DNA of 64,000 nt from Rufibacter roseolus (GTDB lineage Bacteria; Bacteroidota; Bacteroidia; Cytophagales; Hymenobacteraceae): the NCBI RefSeq assembly GCF_017916365.1, contig NZ_JAFMSU010000003.1, positions 310,001 to 374,000 on the forward strand, given 5' to 3'. Below are positions 48,314-56,680 of the stretch, piece by piece (position 1 is the first letter of the stretch; every line of letters starts with the position of its first letter). The notes beneath the pieces were generated by a model. It searched no databases. It was not told the origin of the DNA and worked only from the letters and a program-made list of their open reading frames with translations. The translations under genes were made by a program, and so were the position numbers.

Positions 48314-50980
48314 ATGCCAAACGTCTACTTCAATCGTTTTCGCAAAAGCATATTCTTTCCCTCGGCAGCCTTCACGCTTGCTGCCTTTTGTGTTCCGCAG
48401 GCTTCTTTGGCCAGGCAAGAACCCTTGCAGGCCCCCTCAGACTCGGTGCAGGTGGGCTATGGTTTAAAGAAAAGGCAACAAACCACCGGTGCCTTGCAGA
48501 CCGTTACCGCCAAGCAGTTCAATCAGGGCCTGGTGGTTTCACCAGAGCAGCTTATCTCCGGGCAAATAGCGGGTTTACAGGTTATGGGTTTAACAGGGGC
48601 ACCCGGCGCAGGTTTCCTGGTGCAGCAGCTCAGAAATGCTACCCTGGCGGGCAGAAGTGCTCCTTTGGTTGTTCTGGACGACGTTATTCTGGAGAGCGAG
48701 GCAGAGGAAGAACTGGTGTCCGCGCTGGCGCTCCTCAATCCGCAAGATCTTGCCTCTATTACCTTGCTGAAAGACGCCGCTGCTACCGGTATGTATGGCT
48801 CCCGCGGAGTGAACGGGGTGCTGCTTTTAACCTCCAAACGCGGGGCAGAAAACAAGAAGCTCCAGGTGGATTTCCGGTCACAGATAGCCCTTTCTACCCT
48901 GCCCAGAAAAGTGGAGGTGCTTTCCGGTGATGAATTCAGGCAGGTGGTTACGCAACGAGGCAACCAGGAACAAAAAGCCAGGCTGGGACAGGCCAGCACA
49001 GATTGGCAGGAGGAGGTGTATGAAAACGCCGTCAGCCATGACCAGAATTTGAGCCTGGGTGGTACCGTGGGTTTCCTTCCCTACCGGGTGGGGGTGGGTT
49101 ACCTGCACCAGAACGGCATTCTCACCAACAGCTATTTTAAACGCAAATCCGCAGCCCTTACCCTGAACCCCTCTTTTTTTGAGGACCACCTGAAGCTGGA
49201 TATCAGCCTTAAAGGCACTAAGGGCGAGACCCGGTCACCAAACCAACGGCTGATAAATGCCGCGGTGAACTTCAACCCTACGCAGCCGGTGTATGCCTCC
49301 AACGGAGATTACTTTGAATGGCGTGATGCGGAAGGCAAGCCCGAGGCATTTGCCCCCTTGAACCCGCTGGGCCTTCTGGAGCGCTCCACCTCAGGCCAGG
49401 AATCAGAAAGAAAGTTTGGCAACGCGCACCTGGCGTACCGCTTTCATTTTCTGCCGGCCCTTACCGCCCATATCAACCTGGGCTATGACCATCACAACGC
49501 CAATGGCAGGGACAACAACAACATTTCAGCCACTCCAACTGATTACCTTTTAACCGTAGCCCAGTTTGGCCACACCCGTAAGAACCGGCTTCAGGAGTAT
49601 TACCTTACCTACGCTGCGCCGCTGGAGAAGCTTAAAAGCCAGTTAGACTTTACGGCCGGCTATTCGGCCCAGAAAACCCTAAATAAATTCTTCCTGAATT
49701 CTGTTTCTGAGCCGGAGGGCAATCTAAGGTCTGGTTACAGCTATGAGACAAACACTACTAAAAAAGCATTCTTCGGGAGCTTGCAGTATGGGTTCAAAGG
49801 ACGTTACTTCCTGACCGCCTCGGCTCGCCAGGACCAAAGCCCGTATTTTGCCGAGCAAAACAGAGATTTCACCTCCAAAGCGGTAGGCCTTGCCTGGCTT
49901 CTTTCTGAGGAAGCGTTTCTCAAAGACCAGGACCTTCTCTCCTACCTGAAAGTAAGGGCCAGCTACGGCGTGCAGGGCAACACCCCTTTGTTTCCCGCCT
50001 TCAACCCTTTCAATAGCGGCACCACCTCCAGCGCTTTTCCCAATCCAGATTTAACCTGGGAGAAAACCACTTCCTTTAACCTGGGGGCAGATGTTGGGCT
50101 TTGGGGTACCCGTTTCAACGCCAGCCTTGATTTGTTTTTAAAGAAAACCGATGATCTGCTAACCTACAGAGCCCTCCCGAACACCAACAACGGCTTTTCC
50201 TACGTCATGGCCAATGGCGGCGAGGTGCAGACCAAAGGCGGCGAAGTATCTCTCCGATACCTGGCACTAGACTCAGACAACACCAAATGGGTAGTGGCTT
50301 TGAATGCCTCTTATACATCTAATAAACTGGTCTCCGGACCCATGGGGGCTTACGGGGCCAGAACCTTTCTGCTGGCTTTTACCAATCCCCGGTCCGTCAA
50401 CGCACCCGGGCATGAACTGGATGCCTACTCGGTTTACGTGCAGAAATACAACAACGGTTCGCCGCTGGAAGGGCAGTACGAGGACGTAAACAACAACGGC
50501 ACCTTCGGACCGGAAGACCAGAGAATCTACCATAGCGCAAGACCCAAAAGCTTGTTAGGCTTCACCTCGCAGGGCACGTACAAACGGTGGAGTCTGGGCT
50601 TCATGGCCAGGGCACAATTGGGAGCGTATGCCTACAACCGCCATGCGGCAGAAACCGGTTATTACAACAGCTTCAGAAGTTCGGCCTGGCTCCAGAACCA
50701 GTCTTCCAGCGTGCTGGAAACCAACTTCAACCTCCCGCAGCCTTTCTCAGACTATTACGTGGAGAACGCCTCTTTCCTCCGGATGGAGTACCTCAGCGCA
50801 GGCTATGATTTCGGGAAAATCCTGCAGGACAAGGCCCGGCTCAATCTCATTGCCACCGTGCAAAATGCTTTTGTCATCACCGGCTACTCCGGCCAGGACC
50901 CTGAGGTGGCCTACGGAAACGGCACGGTGCATTACCCAAGAGCCCGCACCTTCTCCCTCACCCTGGAGGTGGGCCTCTAA
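48314..50980 (+). CDS. SusC/RagA-like TonB-dependent outer-membrane receptor lacking N-terminal carboxypeptidase-like domain
   Basis: 888 residues. Signal peptide ends near residue 34 (SLARQ). It then goes almost directly into the plug (about 48-165; VGYGLKKRQQTTGALQTV, VSPEQLISGQIAGLQVMGLTG, LLKDAAATGMYGSRGVNGVLLLTSK) and a long barrel (170-888). Typical SusC proteins are about 1000 residues with a carboxypeptidase-D-like domain first; that domain is missing here. No SusD lipoprotein follows. The receptor may have a non-standard partner or a TonB-only role. The terminal strand is intact. Confidence 0.88.
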   Translation: MPNVYFNRFRKSIFFPSAAFTLAAFCVPQASLARQEPLQAPSDSVQVGYGLKKRQQTTGALQTVTAKQFNQGLVVSPEQLISGQIAGLQVMGLTGAPGAGFLVQQLRNATLAGRSAPLVVLDDVILESEAEEELVSALALLNPQDLASITLLKDAAATGMYGSRGVNGVLLLTSKRGAENKKLQVDFRSQIALSTLPRKVEVLSGDEFRQVVTQRGNQEQKARLGQASTDWQEEVYENAVSHDQNLSLGGTVGFLPYRVGVGYLHQNGILTNSYFKRKSAALTLNPSFFEDHLKLDISLKGTKGETRSPNQRLINAAVNFNPTQPVYASNGDYFEWRDAEGKPEAFAPLNPLGLLERSTSGQESERKFGNAHLAYRFHFLPALTAHINLGYDHHNANGRDNNNISATPTDYLLTVAQFGHTRKNRLQEYYLTYAAPLEKLKSQLDFTAGYSAQKTLNKFFLNSVSEPEGNLRSGYSYETNTTKKAFFGSLQYGFKGRYFLTASARQDQSPYFAEQNRDFTSKAVGLAWLLSEEAFLKDQDLLSYLKVRASYGVQGNTPLFPAFNPFNSGTTSSAFPNPDLTWEKTTSFNLGADVGLWGTRFNASLDLFLKKTDDLLTYRALPNTNNGFSYVMANGGEVQTKGGEVSLRYLALDSDNTKWVVALNASYTSNKLVSGPMGAYGARTFLLAFTNPRSVNAPGHELDAYSVYVQKYNNGSPLEGQYEDVNNNGTFGPEDQRIYHSARPKSLLGFTSQGTYKRWSLGFMARAQLGAYAYNRHAAETGYYNSFRSSAWLQNQSSSVLETNFNLPQPFSDYYVENASFLRMEYLSAGYDFGKILQDKARLNLIATVQNAFVITGYSGQDPEVAYGNGTVHYPRARTFSLTLEVGL

Positions 50981-51000
50981 GCCAGCAACCCAAACTAAAG

Positions 51001-51034
51001 ACCGCAAGGGCTGCCTGGTAGCGGCTCTTGCGGT
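51001..51034 (+). terminator. terminator-like hairpin after the SusC-like gene
   Basis: ACCGCAAG (51001-51008) pairs with CTTGCGGT (51027-51034), with GGCTGCC/GGTAGCGG inner pairs, then TTCTAGTTTT. Confidence 0.6.
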
Positions 51035-51038
51035 TTCT

Positions 51039-51075
51039 AGTTTTAAGGGTAGTTTGATGAAATCAGGCGTAAAAC
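51039..51075. repeat. intergenic palindrome family copy
   Basis: AGTTTTAAGGGTAGTTT, GATG, AAATCAGGCGTAAAAC, next to the response regulator stop (51081). Confidence 0.6.
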
Positions 51076-51080
51076 GCAGC

Positions 51081-51785
51081 TTATTCCGCCACCTCCAACT
51101 TATAGCCCCGGCCATGCACGGTAGTGATTTTCACCGAAGAGTCTGGCTGCAGGTATTTACGGAGACGCGAAATGAACACATCCAGGCTGCGGCCCACAAA
51201 GTAACCGTCGTCTTGCCAGAGGCGCTGCAGGATCTCCTCGCGGCGTAATAGCTGGTGCGGGTGCTGGGCGAAAAGGCGGAGCAGTTCGGCTTCCCTATCG
51301 GTGAGGGTGTGGGTTTGGCCGCCCACGTGCAGCAACAGGTTCTTGAACTCCAATGAAGAAGTACCAAAAGAGATGACGTCTGTGGCGGCAAGTTTTGCCT
51401 GGTCAGGTGGCGTAGTTTTAGGAGCCGTGCGACGCAGAATGGCTTTCACGCGGTACACCAATTCCTCCAGTCCGAAGGGCTTGGTCAGGTAATCGTCGGC
51501 ACCCAGCTCAAAGCCTTGCAGACGATCGGCCTTGAGGGCTTTGGCGGTCAGGAACATGAACGGTACCGGCAGGTTGCGCTGCCTGATTTCCTCCGCCACT
51601 GAGAATCCATCGCGCTTGGGCAACATCACGTCCAGTACGCAAAGGTCAAAGGTCTCCTGGGCCAGCGCCGATAATCCGGCTTCACCGTCCGGGCAGAGGG
51701 TGACCTGGTACCCCGCCGTCTCCAGGCTGTCTTGCAACAGGAAACCCAAACTAGGGTCGTCCTCCACGATCAGGATGTGCGCCAT
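51081..51785 (-). CDS. OmpR-family DNA-binding response regulator
   Basis: 234 residues. Receiver domain 1-120 with Asp52 phosphorylation site (LCVLDVMLP), acidic pocket at VEDD (7-10) and Lys101 (DDYLTKPFG). C-terminal winged helix (about 135-232; TLTDREAELLRLFAQHPHQLLRREEILQRLW, SLDVFISRLRKYL). The sequence is of the type usually found directly after a kinase like that at 54793. It starts 3 bp after AlkC (51789-52895), so the two are co-transcribed. Confidence 0.95.
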   Translation of the reverse strand: MAHILIVEDDPSLGFLLQDSLETAGYQVTLCPDGEAGLSALAQETFDLCVLDVMLPKRDGFSVAEEIRQRNLPVPFMFLTAKALKADRLQGFELGADDYLTKPFGLEELVYRVKAILRRTAPKTTPPDQAKLAATDVISFGTSSLEFKNLLLHVGGQTHTLTDREAELLRLFAQHPHQLLRREEILQRLWQDDGYFVGRSLDVFISRLRKYLQPDSSVKITTVHGRGYKLEVAE

Positions 51786-51788
51786 AAC

Positions 51789-52895
51789 TCAGTTGACTAC
51801 TAGAAAGTCAGCGATAACCTTTTCCTGACCATTCACGATCACCGACACGCGGTGCTCTCCCGGATAGTACCTGCGCGTGGTGATGAACCTGAAGCTCTGC
51901 CTGCGGGTAACGGTGGTTTCCTCAATTGGGGCAAATTCGCGCTCGCTGATCTTGAACACCTTCCGGGCCAGGGAGTTTTTTGCTTTTTTATAATACACGC
52001 CGTATTCCAGTCGTACTTTCTGGGGCGTTTCAGAGGTGTTTTTCAGGGAAAAGGCGAAAAGCAGATCCTGCCCCAGCGCCACCTGGGGGGTTAACACTTT
52101 GAAGCCGGAGACCTCCAGATGGGCCGCTCCGTTAAACCCGAAATACTGGAGCACCTCGGTATGGCCTTGCTTGAGCAACGTGCGGCAGCCGTGTTTCACT
52201 ACCCAATCGGATTCTTTGGTTTGGCCTTTCCATTGGGCCAGCAGTTCCAGCACCAGCTCGGGGTTATCCTTGGAAATGTCGTTGAGGTTATTGGCCACGC
52301 TCCGGCGCACGAACTCAGAAGCATCTGCTTTGAGGTTCTCCAGGATGGGCAAAATGGGCGACGGATCGCGTTTGAGGAAGGGCAGCGCCATGGCCCAAGG
52401 CAACCGGGGACGACAACCTTCGGAGGAAAACCGCCTGACCGCGTGGTGATCGTGCGTGGACCAGGCTAGCATCTGCGCCATCATACGCTCGGGATATTTC
52501 AGAAGGAACGGACGAACTGCGAACTCACAGCTAATGAACTGCGTGATCTGCTCCATGGCCCAGACGGAAGTTTCCAGGTCCTCCAGGCCGTACAGTTCCA
52601 CATAATCTGGGAAGAACATGAATTCCACGTGCTGCACAGGAAACTGACTATCGCGTAGCCGTTGGATGGTTTGCAGAATCACCCCTACCGCCTCGGGAAA
52701 ATTAGAGGGCAGAAAATGGTGCAGCGTGCGGGCGGTGTGCCGCATGCGCTCCTTCAGTTCTTTCGCTTCCCAACCCTCCGCGAAAATCAACTGCCTGAAC
52801 TGCTCCTGATCAAACTGAGGCAAGATAGTTTTCAACACCTGACCGAACTGGTCATAGAACTGGGGCGAATAGACGTCTTTCAGGAGCGCGGGCAT
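51789..52895 (-). CDS. AlkC-type DNA alkylation repair protein with C-terminal Ig-like domain
   Basis: 368 residues. N-terminal HEAT-like repeats (about 1-250) as in AlkC/AlkD: FMFFPDYVELYGLEDLETSVWAMEQITQFISCEFAVRPFLLKYPERMM and ASEFVRRSVANNLNDISKDNPELVLELLAQWKG. Residues about 265-368 form a beta sandwich like the Ig-like domain of AlkC enzymes. AlkC is a DNA glycosylase for N3-alkyl adducts. It lies between esterase and response regulator genes; the regulator directly follows it. Confidence 0.9.
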   Translation of the reverse strand: MPALLKDVYSPQFYDQFGQVLKTILPQFDQEQFRQLIFAEGWEAKELKERMRHTARTLHHFLPSNFPEAVGVILQTIQRLRDSQFPVQHVEFMFFPDYVELYGLEDLETSVWAMEQITQFISCEFAVRPFLLKYPERMMAQMLAWSTHDHHAVRRFSSEGCRPRLPWAMALPFLKRDPSPILPILENLKADASEFVRRSVANNLNDISKDNPELVLELLAQWKGQTKESDWVVKHGCRTLLKQGHTEVLQYFGFNGAAHLEVSGFKVLTPQVALGQDLLFAFSLKNTSETPQKVRLEYGVYYKKAKNSLARKVFKISEREFAPIEETTVTRRQSFRFITTRRYYPGEHRVSVIVNGQEKVIADFLVVN

Positions 52896-52910
52896 GGGCA
52901 GAGGTTGAGG

Positions 52911-52948
52911 CGTTTGGGGGCTAATTTCAGGAAAAGCCCTGAAAAACG
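52911..52948. repeat. intergenic palindrome family copy
   Basis: CGTTTGGGGGCTAATTTC, AGG, AAAAGCCCTGAAAAACG, between AlkC and the esterase. Confidence 0.65.
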
Positions 52949-52992
52949 CGAATCTTACTCCTTGCCTAGGCCCACATTGGTTTTTGGTTTCA

Positions 52993-54195
52993 TTACTGGT
53001 TCAAAGACTCAAACCATTGCAGCACATCCAGCATCATGGGTTCAATGCTGGTGCGGTGGGTACCGCCCTGGATGGGAGTAAAAGTGACATTGGTAGCCCC
53101 GGCCGCCACAAACTGGTTATAGGTGGTTACGGTGGTCTGGTAGAAAACCGCCTCATCGTCGGTGCCGTGGTACAGGCGGGTGGGCGTGGTGGGTTTCCAG
53201 TCCAGGAGGCTGTTGTTGGCAAGGGCCTGTTTCAGGGTGGTCTCCCCCGATGGATTGCTCAGGTTCGCGTAGAAAGTAGGGTTAAAAAGCGCCGTGGTGG
53301 AAGTGGTGAGCTGCGCATCTATGTCTTCCCGGCTTTTGGTGCCGTCCAATAAACCCGGAAGCCGGTCGGCGTACGGCTGCTGGAAGAAATCTGAGAACGG
53401 GCGGTTCCAGCCATAGGTCACGTTGTAGCCATTCAGGATCTGGGCCAGGAAGGAAGGGGCTGCGTAGTTTTGCACGGTGGCAATAGTGGAGAGCATGGTA
53501 TTGAGGTCATAGCCCCCGGCGCCGGCCGCCACGGCAGTCAGGTCCAGATCCAGGTCGGGGTTGGATTCTATCTCTTTCTGGGCGGCCAGCGTCACATAGC
53601 CTCCCTCAGAATATCCCACCAGAAACAGGTTGTCATTCGTGGCGATCTGTTCGCGGTCCAGGTAAAACTCCGCGGCCCGCAGCATGTCCACCACCGCGGC
53701 GGCAGAATGTTCCTCATCGTAATAAGGGTGGACCAGGTCTTTGGAGGTGCCGTAGCCAATAAAATCGGGGATCACGGTGACGTAGCCCACCGCCGCAAAG
53801 AGCTCAAAACCGGTGAAACTCTGGGGAAAACTGGAAGGGGCATCGTTATCCCGGAAAATGGTGCCGTGCTGGGCACTCACCAGCGCCGGGGCACCAGGCG
53901 TGTTCTGCGGAACGCACAGTAAGCCCGAGGCCTGGATCCTGGATCCTTTGTAGGTGGTATTGTAAATGAACCTGAAGAACTCAATGTCATAGTCAATGAA
54001 TGAAACAAAATTCCCGTACCCCGCTGTCACGGCATAAGCCTGCAGCGCTACCTTGGGAACTACGCCCAGCGAGGTAGCCGACACGAAGTAATCACCATCC
54101 TGGGGTTTCGGATCTTCATCATCGGAGAAATCGCAACCGCTAAAGACAAATAAAGCCAGCACTACCCAGCTAAACTTTTTCAGGCTCTTTTTCAT
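52993..54195 (-). CDS. alpha/beta hydrolase lipoprotein (secreted lipase/esterase-like)
   Basis: 400 residues. Lipobox FSGC (Cys21). Serine nucleophile in GYSEGGY (about 190-196), Asp in YHGTDDEAVF and His in IQGGTHRTS complete a catalytic triad; an oxyanion-region HGTIF follows LVSAQ. The fold resembles secretory lipases and fungal-type esterases found in Bacteroidota. Anchored in the outer or inner membrane, probably hydrolysing lipids or esters outside the cytoplasm. Confidence 0.88.
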   Translation of the reverse strand: MKKSLKKFSWVVLALFVFSGCDFSDDEDPKPQDGDYFVSATSLGVVPKVALQAYAVTAGYGNFVSFIDYDIEFFRFIYNTTYKGSRIQASGLLCVPQNTPGAPALVSAQHGTIFRDNDAPSSFPQSFTGFELFAAVGYVTVIPDFIGYGTSKDLVHPYYDEEHSAAAVVDMLRAAEFYLDREQIATNDNLFLVGYSEGGYVTLAAQKEIESNPDLDLDLTAVAAGAGGYDLNTMLSTIATVQNYAAPSFLAQILNGYNVTYGWNRPFSDFFQQPYADRLPGLLDGTKSREDIDAQLTTSTTALFNPTFYANLSNPSGETTLKQALANNSLLDWKPTTPTRLYHGTDDEAVFYQTTVTTYNQFVAAGATNVTFTPIQGGTHRTSIEPMMLDVLQWFESLNQ

Positions 54196-54445
54196 ATCCC
54201 TTTCTATTAAGCTAAACTAATCCGCCTCTTTACTTCCCACCTGATAGTCAAGGTATTAATTAATATTTTCAATTAAAACACAATATTTTCTTTTTAACCT
54301 TCAAATAAACTGGTTTGCTTCTTCAGTGGAGGGTCTTCGATTCAGTTTTTGGTAACAATAAGTTAACATTAGCGCCGCAAGCATAACATTGTCTTCACAT
54401 TCTCCTCACAGGGAAAGTGTAAATTACTTTCTTAATCACAGGATT

Positions 54446-54796
54446 ATGAAGGAGATAGCACTGAACACCCTGCTGACAGACCTGGAGCCGCTGATGCTGA
54501 AAGTGAAAGTAGTTACGGGCGGTTACCTTACAGAGGTCCAGACCCTGATGTGCGAACGGCTGGAGCGCCTGGGTGTGGCCACCGGAAACCAACCGCTGGA
54601 GTTCTACTGCACCGAGCAGGACCATGTGCTGGCCTTCCATTTCGCCCGGCGGCTGGATCTTCAGAAATCCATCTGCGCCATAGACTATTTTCCCCAGCAC
54701 TCGCCTAAAGAAGTAAGCAAAGTCTCAGACAAGTTGCTGGAGGTCCTGCGAAAACCGCCTGTTTTTACCAAAAAGGCCTCAAAACACCATTCTTAG
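54446..54796 (+). CDS. small helical hypothetical protein whose end overlaps a palindrome copy
   Basis: 116 residues from the ATG at 54446 (MKEIALNTLLTDLEPLMLKVK); an earlier ATG at 54389 is in frame but leads into repetitive non-coding sequence. Mostly helical, no signal, no motif. Its last residues (PPVFTKKAS) are encoded by a palindrome-family copy at 54751-54785 and it overlaps the convergent kinase gene stop by 4 bp (54793-54796). Function unknown. Confidence 0.6.
   Translation: MKEIALNTLLTDLEPLMLKVKVVTGGYLTEVQTLMCERLERLGVATGNQPLEFYCTEQDHVLAFHFARRLDLQKSICAIDYFPQHSPKEVSKVSDKLLEVLRKPPVFTKKASKHHS
54751..54785. repeat. palindrome family copy inside a coding 3' end
   Basis: AAAACCGCCTGTTTTT, ACC, AAAAAGGCCTCAAAAC. 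The only copy seen within a coding region; it codes for the C-terminus of the gene ending at 54796. Confidence 0.6.
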
Positions 54797-56070
54797 TTCA
54801 CGGGCAGCACCAACCGGAAACAGGTGCCCTGCTGCTCTGTGCTCTCCACGGTGACTTGTCCCTGGTGCGCCTCCATGATGGCTTTAACATAACTCAGCCC
54901 CAACCCGAAGCCTTTCACGTTGTGCACGTTGCCGTTGGGCACGCGGTAGAACTTATCAAACAGAAATTTCTGGAACTCCTGCTTTATGCCAATGCCGCGG
55001 TCACAGATGCTGATCAAGATGCCCTGCTCGGTGTCGCGGGTGCTCACCTCAATCTCCGGCGCCTGATTGGAGTACTTCTCCGCGTTGTCCAGGAGGCTAT
55101 AGAAAGCATTGGCTACGTGCAGACTATCGGCGTGAACCAGGGCATTGGTGGCCTGGAGATCAAGCCGAAGATATCCGGAACGTTGCTGCAGCCTCGGGGC
55201 CAGGTTCTCGCCAGTCTGCTGCAGCAGCGCGTGCAAATCCACGGTCTCTTTTTTCAGGGCCAGTTCGCGGCTTTCCATGGTGGCCATCTGCAGCACCCGC
55301 TCTACCTGGGCACGCAGGCGCTCGTTCTCGGAGTGGATCAGGTCATGGTAGCGGGTGAGCCGGTCCGGGGACAAGGTCTCGGAACGTTTGCGCAGGACCT
55401 CGCTGGCCAACCCGATGTTGGTAATAGGGGTTTGAAGCTCGTGGGTGAGGTTGTTGATAAAATCAGTTTTGAGCTCTGAGAGGCGTTTCTCGCGCAGGAT
55501 CTGCACCATGGTATAGGCGAAGAACAGCACTACCAGCAGCAGTGCGCCTGTGGAGTACCACCAGAATTCCATTTCCCGCAGAATAAACGAGGTTTTGCCC
55601 GGAAACACCACCGCCAGGTTGTACAAAGGCGTTGCCCCTGCCTGCTCATGCCGAACCACCGGTTCTGGAGCCGTATTGCTCACCCGCTGGGAGGCCGGCA
55701 CATACTGCCCAAACATGAGCGTGTCATCCAGGCTGTTATAAAAACCAAACTCATAGCGCTCCTGCAACTTCCGTTTGGCCAGTTCCTGCCGCAGGATCTT
55801 ACTGGCCTGGGCCGGATCCACGGGCGCGTTCAGTTCCGCCAGAAAGAAGTTGGAGGCTACCTGCTGCACCGGCTTCGCCGAGGTCACTTCTTTGCCGCTC
55901 TGGGCCAGCAACTGATCAGATACACTGGTGAGCGCCACCTGCACGCTGTGGTTGAAAGCCCGTTCCTGGGCACTGTAGGCTTTGTTCAGCCACACCAACT
56001 GCACCGATAACAAGGCCACCAGCGCCACGCAGGCCAGCACCAGAATTATTTGGATTTTCACTCGGCTCAT
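54793..56070 (-). CDS. membrane sensor histidine kinase
   Basis: 425 residues. Membrane helices about 8-28 and 171-191 enclose a periplasmic sensor domain (about 30-170) with no Cys pair. The H-box is FINNLTHELQTPITNIG with His210, then LLDNAEKYSN, CDRGIGI and GFGLGLSYVK. Short linker without an obvious HAMP domain. The kinase-regulator pairing in this family is normally direct; here the regulator (51081) is 3 kb away with three genes between. A promoter probably lies in 56071-56680. Confidence 0.93.
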   Translation of the reverse strand: MSRVKIQIILVLACVALVALLSVQLVWLNKAYSAQERAFNHSVQVALTSVSDQLLAQSGKEVTSAKPVQQVASNFFLAELNAPVDPAQASKILRQELAKRKLQERYEFGFYNSLDDTLMFGQYVPASQRVSNTAPEPVVRHEQAGATPLYNLAVVFPGKTSFILREMEFWWYSTGALLLVVLFFAYTMVQILREKRLSELKTDFINNLTHELQTPITNIGLASEVLRKRSETLSPDRLTRYHDLIHSENERLRAQVERVLQMATMESRELALKKETVDLHALLQQTGENLAPRLQQRSGYLRLDLQATNALVHADSLHVANAFYSLLDNAEKYSNQAPEIEVSTRDTEQGILISICDRGIGIKQEFQKFLFDKFYRVPNGNVHNVKGFGLGLSYVKAIMEAHQGQVTVESTEQQGTCFRLVLPVN

Positions 56071-56249
56071 GGCTCTAAAGTACAGAATTTCCGGCGCTCT
56101 TCAACCGCATTAACATCTCATTAACATCTTTTTACAAACCATTAACCTGGGTGCATTTCGGTAGCCGGTATGTTTGCAGAGGAGTAAATACATGAGTAAA
56201 AAGAGAAGAATTCACGACGGAAGAAGAGAGTTTTCAAGGGGCAAAAGTG

Positions 56250-56280
56250 GTGCATTCCGTCCCCTTTGAAGGTCCAGGAT
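56250..56280. repeat. eroded arm of the CCCCTTTGAAGG-type repeat
   Basis: GTGCATTCCGTCCCCTTTGAAGG resembles the left part of the repeat at 14612-14640. Only one arm is seen. Confidence 0.5.
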
Positions 56281-56309
56281 GAGAAGTCGGTTTCATTCTA
56301 AATTTTCTC

Positions 56310-56583
56310 TGGTTCAAGTTTTTAACTTGGACCTACTATGAACTGAAGTTTTCAACTTCAGTGAGGCAAAAGCCTCAAAAGGAGCATTCAAAGACTGAAA
56401 TACTGCTGCAATAAATAAACCTAGGATAAAATAATTCTGCTTTGCCTTAGATGAAATAACACTGATTCATGCTAACAGTAGCTGAATGTGTTTAAGGATC
56501 GCAAATGTGTCATTTGAGGCTATCGCCTCACTGAAGTTGCAAACTTCAGCCCATTATGGGTCCAAGTTGAAAACTTGAACCAG
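56310..56583. repeat. 70-bp inverted pair of the TTCAAGT-type repeat
   Basis: 56310-56380 and 56513-56583 are nearly exact reverse complements, each holding two hairpins (TTCAAGTTTTTAACTTGGA and CTGAAG..CTTCAG), separated by about 130 bases of AT-rich spacer. A third, single copy is at 18170-18235. Confidence 0.8.
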
Positions 56584-56664
56584 GTAAGATTTATGGCACC
56601 TGTAAAGAGAAGATTTGAGGCACCTGCAAAGAGAGAAGATTTAAGGAACCTGCAAAGAGACAAA
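56584..56664 (+). repeat. triple tandem repeat, about 26 bp unit, before the DUF2723 start
   Basis: Three consecutive variants of AAGATTTGAGGCACCTGCAAAGAG, ending about 16 bases before the ATG at 56681, so they lie in the likely 5' leader. Confidence 0.75.
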
Positions 56665-56680
56665 CCATAAAGAACCAATT

